This document shows positions 1 to 9,128 of a stretch of DNA of 64,000 nucleotides, in pieces; position 1 is the first letter of the stretch, and every line of letters starts with the position of its first letter. The notes under the pieces were generated by a model, which saw only the letters and a program-made list of their open reading frames with translations, was not told the DNA's origin and did not search any database. The position numbers and the translations under genes were made by a program. This stretch comes from Fibrobacter sp. UBA4309 (lineage in GTDB: Bacteria; Fibrobacterota; Fibrobacteria; Fibrobacterales; Fibrobacteraceae), in the NCBI RefSeq assembly GCF_002395745.1, contig NZ_DGUN01000075.1, positions 21,411-85,410 of the forward strand. The letters are read 5' to 3'.

Positions 1-1172
1 CGTTCTTCCTTCATCTTGTCAAAAGCTTCCTGGGCGGCCTTGCGCTGTTTGCCCTTGAGCTTCGCAATGCGCTTCATTTCACGCTTGTCGGCCTTCTCGA
101 TAGCCTTCTGGTCCTGGACGAACGGGAAATGGACGACTACGCGGCCGTGGATGGTGTTGTCCCAGTACGGGATTTCGGCCATGAGGAATCCCTTCTGCGA
201 GAACATGTTCACCATGCCGTGCACCGCCCCCATCTTGTAGGGAACCTCGAGGTGCAAGAAGTAATAAGGCTTCATCTTCTTCGCCACCTTCGGGTCTACA
301 AAGAGGTTGTCAACGGCGCTGTAACGGTAGAACTTGGAAACGCCCGTCTTGTTGCCGTGGACGTATTCCGTGGTATAGAGGACCTTGCCGAATTCCTTGC
401 CCTGTCGCATCGGCAGGTTGGGATCGTTGCCGTAGCCTATTTCGTGGCCATGGAACTTGCCGTTGGCATCGACGCTCATCTCGTTTTCGAGATAGCCGTT
501 CAGCAAGAAGCCGGACCACTTGTCCTTGTCCTTGCAACGGACGTCGCTAAAGTCGACAAAGCGGCCCACGGCATCGGGCAAAAGGCGTTCCGGAAGTCCC
601 GAAATGCTGAAAACGCCCTTGCGGTTCCAGTCCAGCAGTCGCGGAGCATCCGGACGTTCGTGATACTGGAAGAAGCACTGGATGCTGTCGAGGCGGTCCT
701 TGCGTTCTGCGACATAGGTGCCGAACGGGGTCGGTTTCTTGTTGTCCGCAAACTTCTGGGCAATGGCGTCTTGCACCTTGCCGCCGTCGGTAAATTCCTT
801 CAGAGTAAAGCCGGAGCTGTTGAGGTGATCTACGCAGAGGTCGAGGTTCCTGTTGAATTCCTCGCTATCCTCGGCGCACTTCTTGCCTTTGCACTTGAGG
901 AGTTCCACGGGGGGCAGGTCCCAGACCTTGGTCACCTTCGTGCCGCCCTCGCCCCATTCGTCAGCTTCTTTCTCTTCGATATTGAAGCAGCCGCACAACC
1001 ATGCCTCGCCGAAAGTCTTGACACCAAGACGATCCAGTTCCGCCTGGTCCACGCGGCCTACATTTTCCATCCAACAGTCAAAATAATGTGCAACCTGGCC
1101 CTCGCCCTGGGCGGCCGCAAAAACGGCCGTACATGCAAGTACGGACAGGCTAAGCTTGAGTGTATTATTCAT
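1..1172 (-). CDS. Secreted protein of unknown function (3' end cut by window edge)
   Basis: The frame reads from an ATG at 1172 with no stop to the window edge, so about 390 residues are visible and the C-terminus is missing. It opens with a signal peptide (MNNTLKLSLSVLACTAVFAAA) and the mature part is rich in Lys, Asp, Gly and scattered Cys, with a Lys-rich, probably helical stretch at the visible end. Upstream is a TATATTTA box and an AGGAATGAG-like ribosome site. Long open frames on the opposite strand are shadows. I do not recognise a family; an exported, possibly disulfide-bonded protein is all that can be said. Confidence 0.75.
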   Translation of the reverse strand, partial: MNNTLKLSLSVLACTAVFAAAQGEGQVAHYFDCWMENVGRVDQAELDRLGVKTFGEAWLCGCFNIEEKEADEWGEGGTKVTKVWDLPPVELLKCKGKKCAEDSEEFNRNLDLCVDHLNSSGFTLKEFTDGGKVQDAIAQKFADNKKPTPFGTYVAERKDRLDSIQCFFQYHERPDAPRLLDWNRKGVFSISGLPERLLPDAVGRFVDFSDVRCKDKDKWSGFLLNGYLENEMSVDANGKFHGHEIGYGNDPNLPMRQGKEFGKVLYTTEYVHGNKTGVSKFYRYSAVDNLFVDPKVAKKMKPYYFLHLEVPYKMGAVHGMVNMFSQKGFLMAEIPYWDNTIHGRVVVHFPFVQDQKAIEKADKREMKRIAKLKGKQRKAAQEAFDKMKEE

Positions 1173-1225
1173 ATATCTCATTCCTGAATCCACTTTAAAT
1201 ATAATCAAGTTTTCAGGAAAGTTGC

Positions 1226-1552
1226 TCAACCACCGGAGAGTTTGACGGTATATCCCTTTTTTTCGAGTTCCGTCTTCAAAATATTGCGCTTATCGCCCTG
1301 GATTTCGATGTTGAAATCCTTTACCGAGCCCCCGACGCCACATTTTTGCTTTAGTGTACGGGCCAAATCCTTGAGTTCATCCTCGTCGAGCGGGATTCCC
1401 GAGACGACACTTGCCATCTTGCCCCCGCCCAGGCGCTTGAGCTGGATACGGACGACGCCGTCGCCCTGCGGGCGCTCCGCCTTGGGCTTTTCTTCTTTGA
1501 TACGGCCTACGCCGGTCGCGAAAACGACTGTGGAACGCTCTTCGATAGACAT
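1226..1552 (-). CDS. yciH: YciH / SUI1-family translation factor homologue
   Basis: 108 residues. The C-terminal two thirds is a SUI1/eIF1 fold: VVRIQLKRLGGGKMASVVSG, then LKQKCGVGGSVKD and the ending IQGDKRNILKTELEKKGY are the family hallmarks (basic loop, GVGGS, QGD). In bacteria YciH proteins are thought to act on translation initiation fidelity, by analogy with eIF1; the exact role is not settled. The start overlaps the stop of the preceding small membrane protein gene as TAATG, which suggests translational coupling. Confidence 0.93.
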   Translation of the reverse strand: MSIEERSTVVFATGVGRIKEEKPKAERPQGDGVVRIQLKRLGGGKMASVVSGIPLDEDELKDLARTLKQKCGVGGSVKDFNIEIQGDKRNILKTELEKKGYTVKLSGG

Positions 1553-1737
1553 TACTCCCCCTTGCCGGAATTCCTGCGATTCATGAAAAAAGCCAGCACA
1601 AAAGCCACCGCGAGATAGAGCCCCACGGCAGCCAGGAGGCCGACCAAGTCCGAACCTGTCGCCTCGCTAGCCTTCACAAAAAGGTAGACGGAGCAAGGAG
1701 TCGCAATCAGGAACAGGATGCCGGGAAGATTTTTCAT
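1552..1737 (-). CDS. Small two-helix membrane protein, 61 residues
   Basis: ATG at 1737 gives MKNLPGILFLIATPCSVYLF followed by a short polar turn (KASEATGSD) and a second hydrophobic segment, ending in a basic tail MNRRNSGKGE. Two membrane helices with a positive C-terminus are predicted. The stop shares one base with the yciH start. It follows the xylanase gene after 14 bases, so all three may be co-transcribed. No family recognised; a role with either neighbour is only positional inference. Confidence 0.7.
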   Translation of the reverse strand: MKNLPGILFLIATPCSVYLFVKASEATGSDLVGLLAAVGLYLAVAFVLAFFMNRRNSGKGE

Positions 1738-1751
1738 GTAAGGAAATGTAG

Positions 1752-3398
1752 TTATTTCAATTCGACCATCTCGCTCTTTCCGTCGATGGTTACCTTGTAC
1801 TTGCCGGGGTAACCGCGGAACTTCACGACACCGTTCTCGTCTGCCTTGAATGTGCCGTTGGTGGTCCACACCTTGTGCCACAGGTCGTAGATGAGCTTGG
1901 CGGCGGGCTTTTCGCGCCCGTCCATGGCAACAATACCGCCGTTCTTGACCCAGTGGCGGCCATCCCAGAATCCCCACAGCACAATGCCTTCCACGGCCGG
2001 GTGGCTGAAGAAGATGCGGAGCACCATCTCGTAGCGGCGGGCCTGTTCATCTTCGCCGAAGTACATGCCCTTCTGCCAGTCGCCAAAATCAAGCTCGGTA
2101 ACCTTGATGGGCAGCCCGAGCGAGCCGAGCCTGTCGAGGCGCTTCTTGATGAAGTTCGGGTTCAGCTGGCGGTCACCGAAGTGGCACTGCACGCCGATGC
2201 CGTGTACGGGCACCTTGCGGTCGAGCATTCCCTTCACGATGTCGTAGAGGCGCTCGGTTTCGCCGGCGGCCACCACGTTGTACTCATTGATAAACAGGCG
2301 TGCATCCGGGTCGGCACGGTGAGCCCACACATGGGCGCTATCCAGCAGGTCCCAACCGCACTTGTTGAAGATAAACGGCTCGTGGAAGGCTTCGTTCCAC
2401 ACGTCGTATTCCTTGATGCGGCCCTTGTATTCCTTCACGTCGCGGGTGATGCGGTCCTTGATCTTGTTCGAGATGTCCTTGCAACTGCCCTGGTTGCTGA
2501 AATGCTTGTCGAAGCCGTAGCCCTGGTGGCCCCACACGAGCGTATGGGCGCGGAAGCCCCACTTGTAGTCGTTCACGTAGTCCAGATACTGCTTGAATTC
2601 GTCGCGGCGGATCTTGCCCTTCTTGGGTTCGTATTCCGGCCACTTGAACTGGTTCTCGGGCACGCCGTACCAGAAGTACTTGTTGGCGGTCTTCCTATAC
2701 CAGGTCTCCACGCTGTCCTTACTCGGGTATAGCGCGAGAGCCGTTCCGAAGGGGAAAGCGTGGCGCATGAGTTCCACCTTCACCTGCGCACCGGGGGCCG
2801 CCTTCACGGTCAGTTCCTTTTTGCGGAGGCTGTCGATACGGGCGGCGGAATTGTTGTACCAGGTCATGTCGTCAAGGCCTTCCACCTTCTCGATTTCCAC
2901 GTCGTCCATCTGCATCCAGCCCTTCGCGAGGCCCACATGGAACGTGACGTTGTTGAGGCCGTAGCCCTTCTGATCGGCAAGGAAGGTCATGGAATAAGTT
3001 TTCCATTCATTGGTGAGCATGAAGGACGCGCTTTCCTTCTGGCGCCAGTCAGGAGCGCCTCCCTGCACGATGGCGTTGATAGGCATGTTGCCCTTCGCCT
3101 TGAACGTAAGCGTATAGTAGGCGGAATCGGCGAGCCACTTGGGGGGCTGCAGCTGCAGGCCCCAGGAGGGGTTCGGAAGTTCTTTCACCGTAACCTTCAC
3201 GCCCTCGGAGCCATCCACACCGAGGCCGGGCTGACCGAGCTGCAGGTCCACCTTCGCCGGGCCATCCGGGTTGTTCCACAGGTACCAGCCGCCATCACCA
3301 TACGACAAGTCGCCGTTCGTGAGCACGTTCTGCGCCATCAGCGGGGCTGCAGCCAGGGCTGCGGCTGCACATGCAAACTTAACACTCGAAAGATTCAT
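1752..3398 (-). CDS. Secreted GH10 endo-1,4-beta-xylanase with N-terminal carbohydrate-binding-like domain
   Basis: 548 residues. A signal peptide ends near AAAPLMAQ (residue 23). Residues about 24-172 form a beta-sandwich resembling CBM4/9-type modules (NGDLSYGDGGWYLWNN start, QMDDVEIEK end). Residues about 190-500 are the GH10 barrel: the acid/base Glu is E336 in YDVWNEAF and the nucleophile is E435 in KVTELDFGD; HTLVWGHQ and GFWDGRHW are further GH10 motifs. A short beta domain (about 505-548) closes the protein. It should cleave xylan backbones outside the cell, matching a plant-fibre degrader. Start chosen for the signal peptide; a weak GAGG site precedes it. Confidence 0.95.
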   Translation of the reverse strand: MNLSSVKFACAAAALAAAPLMAQNVLTNGDLSYGDGGWYLWNNPDGPAKVDLQLGQPGLGVDGSEGVKVTVKELPNPSWGLQLQPPKWLADSAYYTLTFKAKGNMPINAIVQGGAPDWRQKESASFMLTNEWKTYSMTFLADQKGYGLNNVTFHVGLAKGWMQMDDVEIEKVEGLDDMTWYNNSAARIDSLRKKELTVKAAPGAQVKVELMRHAFPFGTALALYPSKDSVETWYRKTANKYFWYGVPENQFKWPEYEPKKGKIRRDEFKQYLDYVNDYKWGFRAHTLVWGHQGYGFDKHFSNQGSCKDISNKIKDRITRDVKEYKGRIKEYDVWNEAFHEPFIFNKCGWDLLDSAHVWAHRADPDARLFINEYNVVAAGETERLYDIVKGMLDRKVPVHGIGVQCHFGDRQLNPNFIKKRLDRLGSLGLPIKVTELDFGDWQKGMYFGEDEQARRYEMVLRIFFSHPAVEGIVLWGFWDGRHWVKNGGIVAMDGREKPAAKLIYDLWHKVWTTNGTFKADENGVVKFRGYPGKYKVTIDGKSEMVELK

Positions 3399-3612
3399 AA
3401 GGACCTCATATTCACCAAAATGTTCTGCCTAGAATATAATAATGGCCAGGCATGTTCTTCCCCCAAAAATGCCTTTTTTCGGTTACGAGAAGGAACAGTA
3501 TTGTCCACAGAAATGCCAAAGTGTATCAAGTGTATTCAATCTACAAATGGATTCCCTTTCCGTATCTAGGCATTTTTCTTTCGTCTTTCGTCTATAGTCT
3601 TTCCTCTATAAC

Positions 3613-3620
3613 TATCTTTC
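3613..3620 (+). promoter_or_regulatory. TAnnTTTG-like promoter box before the YhcC gene
   Basis: TATCTTTC is followed by five bases and the ATG at 3626. No ribosome-binding site fits in between, so a leaderless transcript is predicted. Confidence 0.5.
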
Positions 3621-3625
3621 TAACC

Positions 3626-4510
3626 ATGCACTACACTCCCTACCGCGATTTGCTCCTCAGGCTATTCCCGAACTACCTCAAGGTTCGCAAGCTCCCGCTG
3701 AACGGCGGCATGAGCTGTCCGAACCTCGACGGCACCAAGGGATTCTCCGGATGCAGCTACTGCAACAACCGCAGCTTTAGCCCCGTCTTTGACCAGGCGA
3801 AGGTCAGCATCCAGGAACAACTCGACAAGTTCGTGCCGAAACTGCGCGAAAAGTACCCGAATGCGGGCATCCTCGCCTACCTGCAGCCGTACACGAACAC
3901 GCACGCGCCGCTCGAACACCTGAAGGGAATCATCGACCCGATCATCAGGCACGAAGAAATCGCGGGGCTCGCGATAGGGACGCGCCCGGACTGCCTCGAA
4001 GACGAGAAAATCGAGTACCTCGCCGAGAAGAACCGCGTAAAGCCGATTATCGTGGAAATCGGGCTCCAGACGGCAAACGACAGGACTCTCGCGGCCATCA
4101 ACCGCAGGCATACCCTCGCTGATTTCGAGGATGCTGTCAAGCGATGCCAGGCGGCGGGTCTCACCGTCACCACGCACGTCATCGTCGGGCTCCCCGGCGA
4201 AACAATGGAAGACTTCAAAAAGACGGCCACCATCGTCCGCGACCTGCACCTCGCCACCGTGAAAATCCACCCGCTGCATATCGTGACAGGCACCGTGATG
4301 GCGCAGGACTACATCGCAGGCGACTTCAAGCTCCTGGAATTCGAGGAATACTGCGAAGCCGTGGCCGAAATGATACGGATTATCGGCACCGAGACCGCCA
4401 TCGAGCGGTTCAGCGGCGAAAGCCCGAGCGAGATGCTCATCGCCCCGAACTGGTGCGGGGAACGCGACAAGATTATCGCGAAGGTGGAAGAACTTTTAAA
4501 AAGTTACTAG
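3626..4510 (+). CDS. YhcC-type radical SAM protein (TIGR01212-like)
   Basis: 294 residues from the ATG at 3626, where similarity to the YhcC family begins (MHYTPYRDLLLRLFPNYLKV); the open frame continues upstream but without family resemblance. The cluster motif is C31-x11-C43-x2-C46 (CPNLDGTKGFSGCSYC), the same unusual spacing as in E. coli YhcC. TRPDCL, VEIGLQTANDRTLAAINRRH and HVIVGLPGE are typical Elp3-like radical SAM motifs. The family is widespread but its reaction is not established. It is divergent from the xylanase gene and upstream of apt across a repeat-rich spacer. Confidence 0.88.
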   Translation: MHYTPYRDLLLRLFPNYLKVRKLPLNGGMSCPNLDGTKGFSGCSYCNNRSFSPVFDQAKVSIQEQLDKFVPKLREKYPNAGILAYLQPYTNTHAPLEHLKGIIDPIIRHEEIAGLAIGTRPDCLEDEKIEYLAEKNRVKPIIVEIGLQTANDRTLAAINRRHTLADFEDAVKRCQAAGLTVTTHVIVGLPGETMEDFKKTATIVRDLHLATVKIHPLHIVTGTVMAQDYIAGDFKLLEFEEYCEAVAEMIRIIGTETAIERFSGESPSEMLIAPNWCGERDKIIAKVEELLKSY

Positions 4511-4612
4511 TTCTAAGTTACTAAGCGCCTTCGGCGCAGTTACTAGATTTTTCACTATCACTTTCTAGTAACTAGTAACTTGTAACTAAGAACTATTACT
4601 ATTATTAAATCT
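4511..4612. repeat. Intergenic hairpin of short AGTTACTAG-type repeats
   Basis: AGTTACTAG occurs three times on the plus strand in the first half, and the second half carries the complementary CTAGTAACTAGTAACTTG run, so the spacer can fold on itself. A GCGCCTTCGGCGC stem-loop sits inside. The ahbD, ahbC and dapB spacers have the same architecture with other unit sequences. Confidence 0.65.
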
Positions 4613-5137
4613 ATGAAATCTATCGAAGATTATATAATCTCCGTGCCGGATTTCCCTAAGCCTGGAATCCTCTTCCGTGACGTCACGGGAATCCTCGGCA
4701 ATCCCAAAGCGCTCAGGCTCACGCTGGACACGTTGTACAGAATGCTCGACAACTACGAATTTGACGCAATCGCCGGGCTCGAGGCGCGCGGGTTCCTGTT
4801 CGGGGTATCGGTCGCGGAACATTTCGGCAAGCCGTTCATTCCCGTCCGCAAGAAGGGCAAGCTGCCCCGCGAGACCGTCTCGGTGGAATACGACCTTGAG
4901 TACGGAAGCGCAAGCATCGAAATCCACAAGGACGCATTGAAGGCCGGAGACCGAATCGTCATCGTCGACGACCTGCTCGCCACCGGCGGCACGGCAAAGG
5001 CGGCCATCAAGCTTATCGAAAAACTGGGCGGCAAGATCGAATGCTGCGCCTTCGTCATAGAACTCTTCGACCTGAAGGGGCGCGAATTCCTCGACGGCTA
5101 CCGCGTCGAGACACTGACAAAATTTCCCGGACACTGA
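4613..5137 (+). CDS. apt: Adenine phosphoribosyltransferase
   Basis: 174 residues, standard length. It converts adenine and PRPP to AMP in purine salvage. DYIISVPDFPKPGILFRDVT is the family N-terminus, AGLEARGFLFG and RKKGKLPRETV are substrate loops, and IVIVDDLLATGGTAKAAI is the PRPP-binding signature. A purine permease gene follows after 22 bases, so uptake and salvage appear to be one transcription unit. No clear ribosome site precedes the ATG. Confidence 0.97.
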   Translation: MKSIEDYIISVPDFPKPGILFRDVTGILGNPKALRLTLDTLYRMLDNYEFDAIAGLEARGFLFGVSVAEHFGKPFIPVRKKGKLPRETVSVEYDLEYGSASIEIHKDALKAGDRIVIVDDLLATGGTAKAAIKLIEKLGGKIECCAFVIELFDLKGREFLDGYRVETLTKFPGH

Positions 5138-5159
5138 CCGATTTAGAAGGAAGTAGGAT

Positions 5160-6581
5160 ATGTTGGAAAAAATCTTCAAACTGCGAGAAAACAATACTAC
5201 GGTCCGTACCGAAGTTCTTGCAGGCCTTATCACGTTCATGACGATGGCGTACATCCTGGCAGTGAACCCCGACATCCTGGCCGTTTCGGGCATGCCCAGG
5301 GGCGGCATCTTCGTCGCGACCGTGCTCGCCGCCACGGTCGGTTCCGCCCTGATGGGACTCCTGTCGAACTATCCCTTCGCGCTCGCTCCGGGACTCGGCA
5401 TCAACGCCTTCTTCAGCTACACCGTCGTCGTCGGCATGGGATACAGCTGGCAGTTCGCGCTCCTCGCCGTCTTCATGGAGGGATTCATCTTCCTCGCGCT
5501 TTCGGTCACCTCCGTCCGCGAAAAAATCTTCAACAGCATTCCCGCCCCGCTCAAGGCGGCATCGGCCGTGGGTATCGGCCTTTTCATCGCCTTTATCGCC
5601 TTGCAGAACGGCAAGGTGATCGTTTCGAACGACGCCACCTACCTGGGTATCGTCAACTTCCACAAGGTGGAAATGCATACGGAAGGAGTCTGGGCGCTGT
5701 TCACCATCTCCGGAATCATCATTACATCGACCTTGCTGATCAAGGGATTCAAGGGAGCCATGCTTTTTGGCATATTCGGGACATGGCTACTGGGAATCAT
5801 TGCAGAATACGTCGGTCTATATGTTCCCAATTCCGACACGGGTTTCTACTCCGTAATTCCGGACTTCAGCCACTATACGGGAGACCTCAGCATCGCGTTC
5901 CGTGAATTCGGGATTACCTGCGGGGCGCTGTTCCAGGTAGATTCATGGACTCACACCGTCGACGGGGCCGTCACGGGCCATGGATTCTCGCTTATCAAGT
6001 CGCTTGACTTCTTTGTCGTGATGTTCGCCTTTTTCTTTGTCGACATGTTTGACACCCTGAGCACCCTTATCGGTGTTTCGGTCAAGGGCGGATTCCTTAC
6101 GCCAGAAGGCAAGCTCCCCCGTGCATCGAGGGCGCTTTCTGCCGACGCCATCGCGACATCGGCTGGCGCAATCTTCGGGACGTCGACAACCACGACTTTC
6201 ATCGAGAGCGCTGCGGGCGTAACTATCGGTGGCCGCACGGGTCTCACGGCGATCTCGACGGCACTGCTGTTCCTCTCGTCTATCCTCTTCGCCCCGATAT
6301 TCCTCTCTATCCCGAGCTTCGCGACAACGCCGGCGCTATTCCTCGTCGGATTCTTCATGATGGCCTCCATCACCAAGATCGATTTCACGAAGATGCGCGA
6401 TGCCATCCCCGCGTTCGTGTGCATGATGCTCATGCCGCTTACCTACTCGGTGTCGAACGGCATCATGATCGGTATCATCACCTACACCTTCATCAACGCC
6501 CTTATCGGCAAGATCAAGGAAGTCCATTGGCTGATGATTGTCCTTTCGTTCGTATTCATCTTGAAATACGCGCTGATGTAA
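5160..6581 (+). CDS. NCS2/AzgA-type guanine/hypoxanthine (or adenine) permease
   Basis: 473 residues with about 12-14 hydrophobic segments. TEVLAGLITFMTMAYILAVN near the N-terminus, FALAPGLGINAFFSY, and DMFDTLSTLIGVS are characteristic of the AzgA/PbuG branch of the xanthine-uracil permease superfamily, inner-membrane symporters for purine bases. An AAGGAAG ribosome site lies 5' of the ATG. Close linkage to apt supports a purine substrate; which base cannot be told from sequence. Confidence 0.92.
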   Translation: MLEKIFKLRENNTTVRTEVLAGLITFMTMAYILAVNPDILAVSGMPRGGIFVATVLAATVGSALMGLLSNYPFALAPGLGINAFFSYTVVVGMGYSWQFALLAVFMEGFIFLALSVTSVREKIFNSIPAPLKAASAVGIGLFIAFIALQNGKVIVSNDATYLGIVNFHKVEMHTEGVWALFTISGIIITSTLLIKGFKGAMLFGIFGTWLLGIIAEYVGLYVPNSDTGFYSVIPDFSHYTGDLSIAFREFGITCGALFQVDSWTHTVDGAVTGHGFSLIKSLDFFVVMFAFFFVDMFDTLSTLIGVSVKGGFLTPEGKLPRASRALSADAIATSAGAIFGTSTTTTFIESAAGVTIGGRTGLTAISTALLFLSSILFAPIFLSIPSFATTPALFLVGFFMMASITKIDFTKMRDAIPAFVCMMLMPLTYSVSNGIMIGIITYTFINALIGKIKEVHWLMIVLSFVFILKYALM

Positions 6582-6593
6582 GGGAACAAAAAT

Positions 6594-6682
6594 CTATATT
6601 TGCACTCCTTTTACTAAATTTGCACTCATAAAGAGTGCATTTAGTTCTGTCGCGACATTCGCCTTATACTAAATTTGCACTC
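6594..6682 (+). promoter_or_regulatory. Repeated TAAATTTGCACTC boxes and hairpin upstream of argH
   Basis: Three direct copies of (A)CTAAATTTGCACTC-like sequence (6594-6607 as CTATATTTGCACTC, 6613-6627, 6668-6682) and one inverted copy (6633-6645). Copies two and the inverted one form a 13-pair stem with a two-base bulge and an ATAAA loop. Each direct copy contains TAnnTTTG, the Bacteroidota-type promoter box, so this could be a promoter array, an operator, or a terminator of the permease gene. Confidence 0.5.
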
Positions 6683-6705
6683 GGAAAATAAACGAGGATT
6701 TTATA

Positions 6706-8139
6706 ATGGCTAAGACAACTGCAAAGAAAACAGAAAACAAAGCCAAGAAGGGCACCCAGACCAACATGTGGACCGGCCGCTTCGCCAGCGGCATGGCGCA
6801 GAGCATGGTGGACCTGAGTTTCAGCCTGCAGTTTGACGCCGAGCTCATCGAAGAAGACATCGAAGGAAGCATCGGCCACGGAAAGGGCCTGGTGGAATCC
6901 GGCGTGCTCAGCAAGGCCGAATACAAGAAGATTTGCGATGGCCTCGCCAGCATCCTCAAGGACTACAAGGCGGGCAAGAACCTGTGGAAGGAATCCGACG
7001 AGGACATCCACATGGCCGTGGAGCGCGTGCTCACCGAACGCATCGGCGCGCTCGGCAAGAAAATTCACACGGGCCGCAGCCGTAACGACCAGGTCTGTAC
7101 GGACTTCAAGCTTTACATGCGTCACCGCGCCGCCGAAATCCGTGCCCTCGAAGTTTCTTTGATGGAAACGGTGCTCGACCTCGCCAAGAGATACTTCGGC
7201 AAGATGATGCCGGGCTATACGCATCTTCAGCAGGCACAGCCCATCTACTTCAGCCATTACCTGATGAGCATGTTCTTTGCCGTGAGCCGCGACGTGAAGC
7301 GCCTCGACAACTTCCTCGAGCTGCACAGCGAACTTCCGCTCGGTAGCGGTGCCATGGCCGGTTCCGCATTCCCCTACCACCGCGCCCTGGTGGCGAAGGA
7401 ACTCGGATTTAACGGCGTTAGCCCGAACAGCATCGACGCCGTGAGCCATCGCGACATGATGCTCGAATTCGAAGCCGACCTCGCCATTATCGCGAACACG
7501 ATGAGCCGCTACGCCGAAGACTTCGTGAACTGGAGCACCAGCGAATTCGGCTACCTCACCCTGCACGACGCATTCAGCAGCGGGTCTTCCATGATGCCGC
7601 AGAAGAAGAACCCGGATTCCATGGAACTCATCCGCGGAAAGTCCGGTCGCATGCTCGGTAACTTCAGCGCCCTCTACACGCTGGTGAAGGGCGCCCCGCT
7701 CAGCTACAGCCGCGATTTGCAAGAAGACAAGGAACCGGTTTTCGACTCCGTCCATAACGTGAAGGTGATTCTCCGCGTCATGAAAGAAGCCCTCGAAAGC
7801 GCACGTTTCAATTTCGACAAGATGCATGCGAAGATGCTGCCGGCGCTGCTGGCTACCGACCTCGCAGACCTTCTGGTCGAATCCGGCGTGCCGTTCCGCG
7901 ATGCGCACCACGTGGTCGGTAGCCTGGTCGGCGAAGCCGCCCGCCAGGGCCTCGAATTCACGGACCTTAGCGACGAGGCCTGGGCCAGCGCCGGCGTCCC
8001 GAACGTCAAGCAGATGAAGAAAACGCTCACATTCGAATACAGCGTGAGCCGCCGTAACATCGAAGGCGGCACGGGCCCGAAGTCCGTGAAGCAGCAGTTC
8101 GTGAAGGCTGAAGCGATTCTGAAGAAGTTCAAGAAGTAA
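6706..8139 (+). CDS. argH: Argininosuccinate lyase
   Basis: 477 residues. It splits argininosuccinate to arginine and fumarate, the last step of arginine synthesis. SRNDQVCTD, the signature GSSMMPQKKNPDSMEL (about residues 291-306) with the catalytic serine loop, and LVKGAPLSYSRDLQEDKEPVFD are visible. The first 20 residues form a Lys-rich extension beyond the usual start (the family region begins at MWTGRFASGM), so the protein is slightly long. AGGA precedes the ATG. No other arg genes are adjacent. Confidence 0.97.
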   Translation: MAKTTAKKTENKAKKGTQTNMWTGRFASGMAQSMVDLSFSLQFDAELIEEDIEGSIGHGKGLVESGVLSKAEYKKICDGLASILKDYKAGKNLWKESDEDIHMAVERVLTERIGALGKKIHTGRSRNDQVCTDFKLYMRHRAAEIRALEVSLMETVLDLAKRYFGKMMPGYTHLQQAQPIYFSHYLMSMFFAVSRDVKRLDNFLELHSELPLGSGAMAGSAFPYHRALVAKELGFNGVSPNSIDAVSHRDMMLEFEADLAIIANTMSRYAEDFVNWSTSEFGYLTLHDAFSSGSSMMPQKKNPDSMELIRGKSGRMLGNFSALYTLVKGAPLSYSRDLQEDKEPVFDSVHNVKVILRVMKEALESARFNFDKMHAKMLPALLATDLADLLVESGVPFRDAHHVVGSLVGEAARQGLEFTDLSDEAWASAGVPNVKQMKKTLTFEYSVSRRNIEGGTGPKSVKQQFVKAEAILKKFKK

Positions 8140-8144
8140 TCGGT

Positions 8145-8191
8145 GATTCCGGGTCAAGCCCGGAATGACGCTTGCTGCGCCCGGAATGACG
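8145..8191. repeat. REP-like palindrome between convergent genes
   Basis: ATTCCGGG-TCAAG-CCCGGAAT is a perfect 8-pair stem (8146-8166) followed by ATGACG and a partial second copy CCCGGAATGACG. It sits between the argH and TraB-family stop codons and could act as a bidirectional terminator. The GTCATTCCGGG ending resembles widely dispersed bacterial palindromes. Confidence 0.65.
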
Positions 8192-8203
8192 GCTAACTGC
8201 AAA

Positions 8204-9121
8204 TCACAACTGTTCGACGGTGAATCCCTGACGGCGCAGAATAGCGAGGACGTTATCATCCTTGCCCGCCAAATGGGCAGCACCCACTACAATGAATACA
8301 TTACGGTCTTCTGTCAGGAAGGCCGTTATTTTTTCCGCCATCTTGCGGTTTCTCATGGTATAGACCCGTTCGATAATTTCCTTCTCTATTAAGGAATCCA
8401 GGGCGTTCCTGAGAGCGGATTCCTTCTCCATGGCTTCGGCGAGAACGGAATCGCTCCCCGTCTTCCACGCATCCATGATCATCGTTATCGACGAGTCAAG
8501 CTCCCCGATTTCTTGCAACGTGGTTCTCAGGTAGAAAATCCCGACGGAATCGTGAACGCCTTCCCCGGTAAGGGCCTTGACCTGGTCTTCCACCGTCTCG
8601 AGCGCGACAATCCCTTTCCCGGTTTCAGCCGCCCTCTGCAAGAAATGGATATCCACTCCCAAATTGGCATCGAATCCCATCCGCAAGATGGCCACGGAAG
8701 TCAAGGTCATCGCCGCCGCCCAGGGCCTGTAGCGGTTAAAGAATCCCACCGGCAGGTTCCACGAGACGCACAGGCTATCGAGAGAATGAACGATGTCGGC
8801 AGGAACCACCTTGTCGAGACTCGCGGTGTCCGGAAGCATGCCCAGCATGGCCGACCGGAGAGCCACTTCTTGCAATACGGAATCGTCACTCACGTCGAGT
8901 TCGACAGCAAGTTCCCCGGAACGGTCAAACGCATTTTCGATGACAGAATCGAGCGGATAGAACGAAGAATCCGCAAAATGGACGCTTCCCAGGATATAGA
9001 CGCTGGAATTGGAATCGGAGACCCTCCACAGAAGGTGTTTCTGCGCCAGTTCGCCCTTAGACACGGAACATCCTGCCAGGAGCGGAAGGATGCAGGCACA
9101 AATAAGGAAAAGCTGTTTCAC
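8204..9121 (-). CDS. TraB/GumN-family lipoprotein
   Basis: 305 residues from a GTG at 9121 (VKQLFLICACILPLLAGC), which gives a clean lipobox LAGC; a TTG at 9151 would add ten residues and overlap the previous gene further. The family motifs are the N-terminal SVYILGSVHFADSSFYPL and the C-terminal VFIVVGAAHLAGKDNVLAIL-like region containing GAAHLAGKD. TraB/GumN proteins have an EreA/ChaN-like fold, and some are proposed metalloproteases; the function is unproven. It is the last gene of the motor operon. Confidence 0.82.
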   Translation of the reverse strand: MKQLFLICACILPLLAGCSVSKGELAQKHLLWRVSDSNSSVYILGSVHFADSSFYPLDSVIENAFDRSGELAVELDVSDDSVLQEVALRSAMLGMLPDTASLDKVVPADIVHSLDSLCVSWNLPVGFFNRYRPWAAAMTLTSVAILRMGFDANLGVDIHFLQRAAETGKGIVALETVEDQVKALTGEGVHDSVGIFYLRTTLQEIGELDSSITMIMDAWKTGSDSVLAEAMEKESALRNALDSLIEKEIIERVYTMRNRKMAEKITAFLTEDRNVFIVVGAAHLAGKDDNVLAILRRQGFTVEQL

Positions 9122-9128
9122 TTCGCCA

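Noticed and set aside
6664..8283. Long open frame antisense to argH (539 codons), and similar ones opposite mfd (37964-39694) and the first secreted gene (129-1187)
   Set aside because: They mirror strongly coding genes on the other strand, have no family resemblance or sensible starts, and arise from codon bias.
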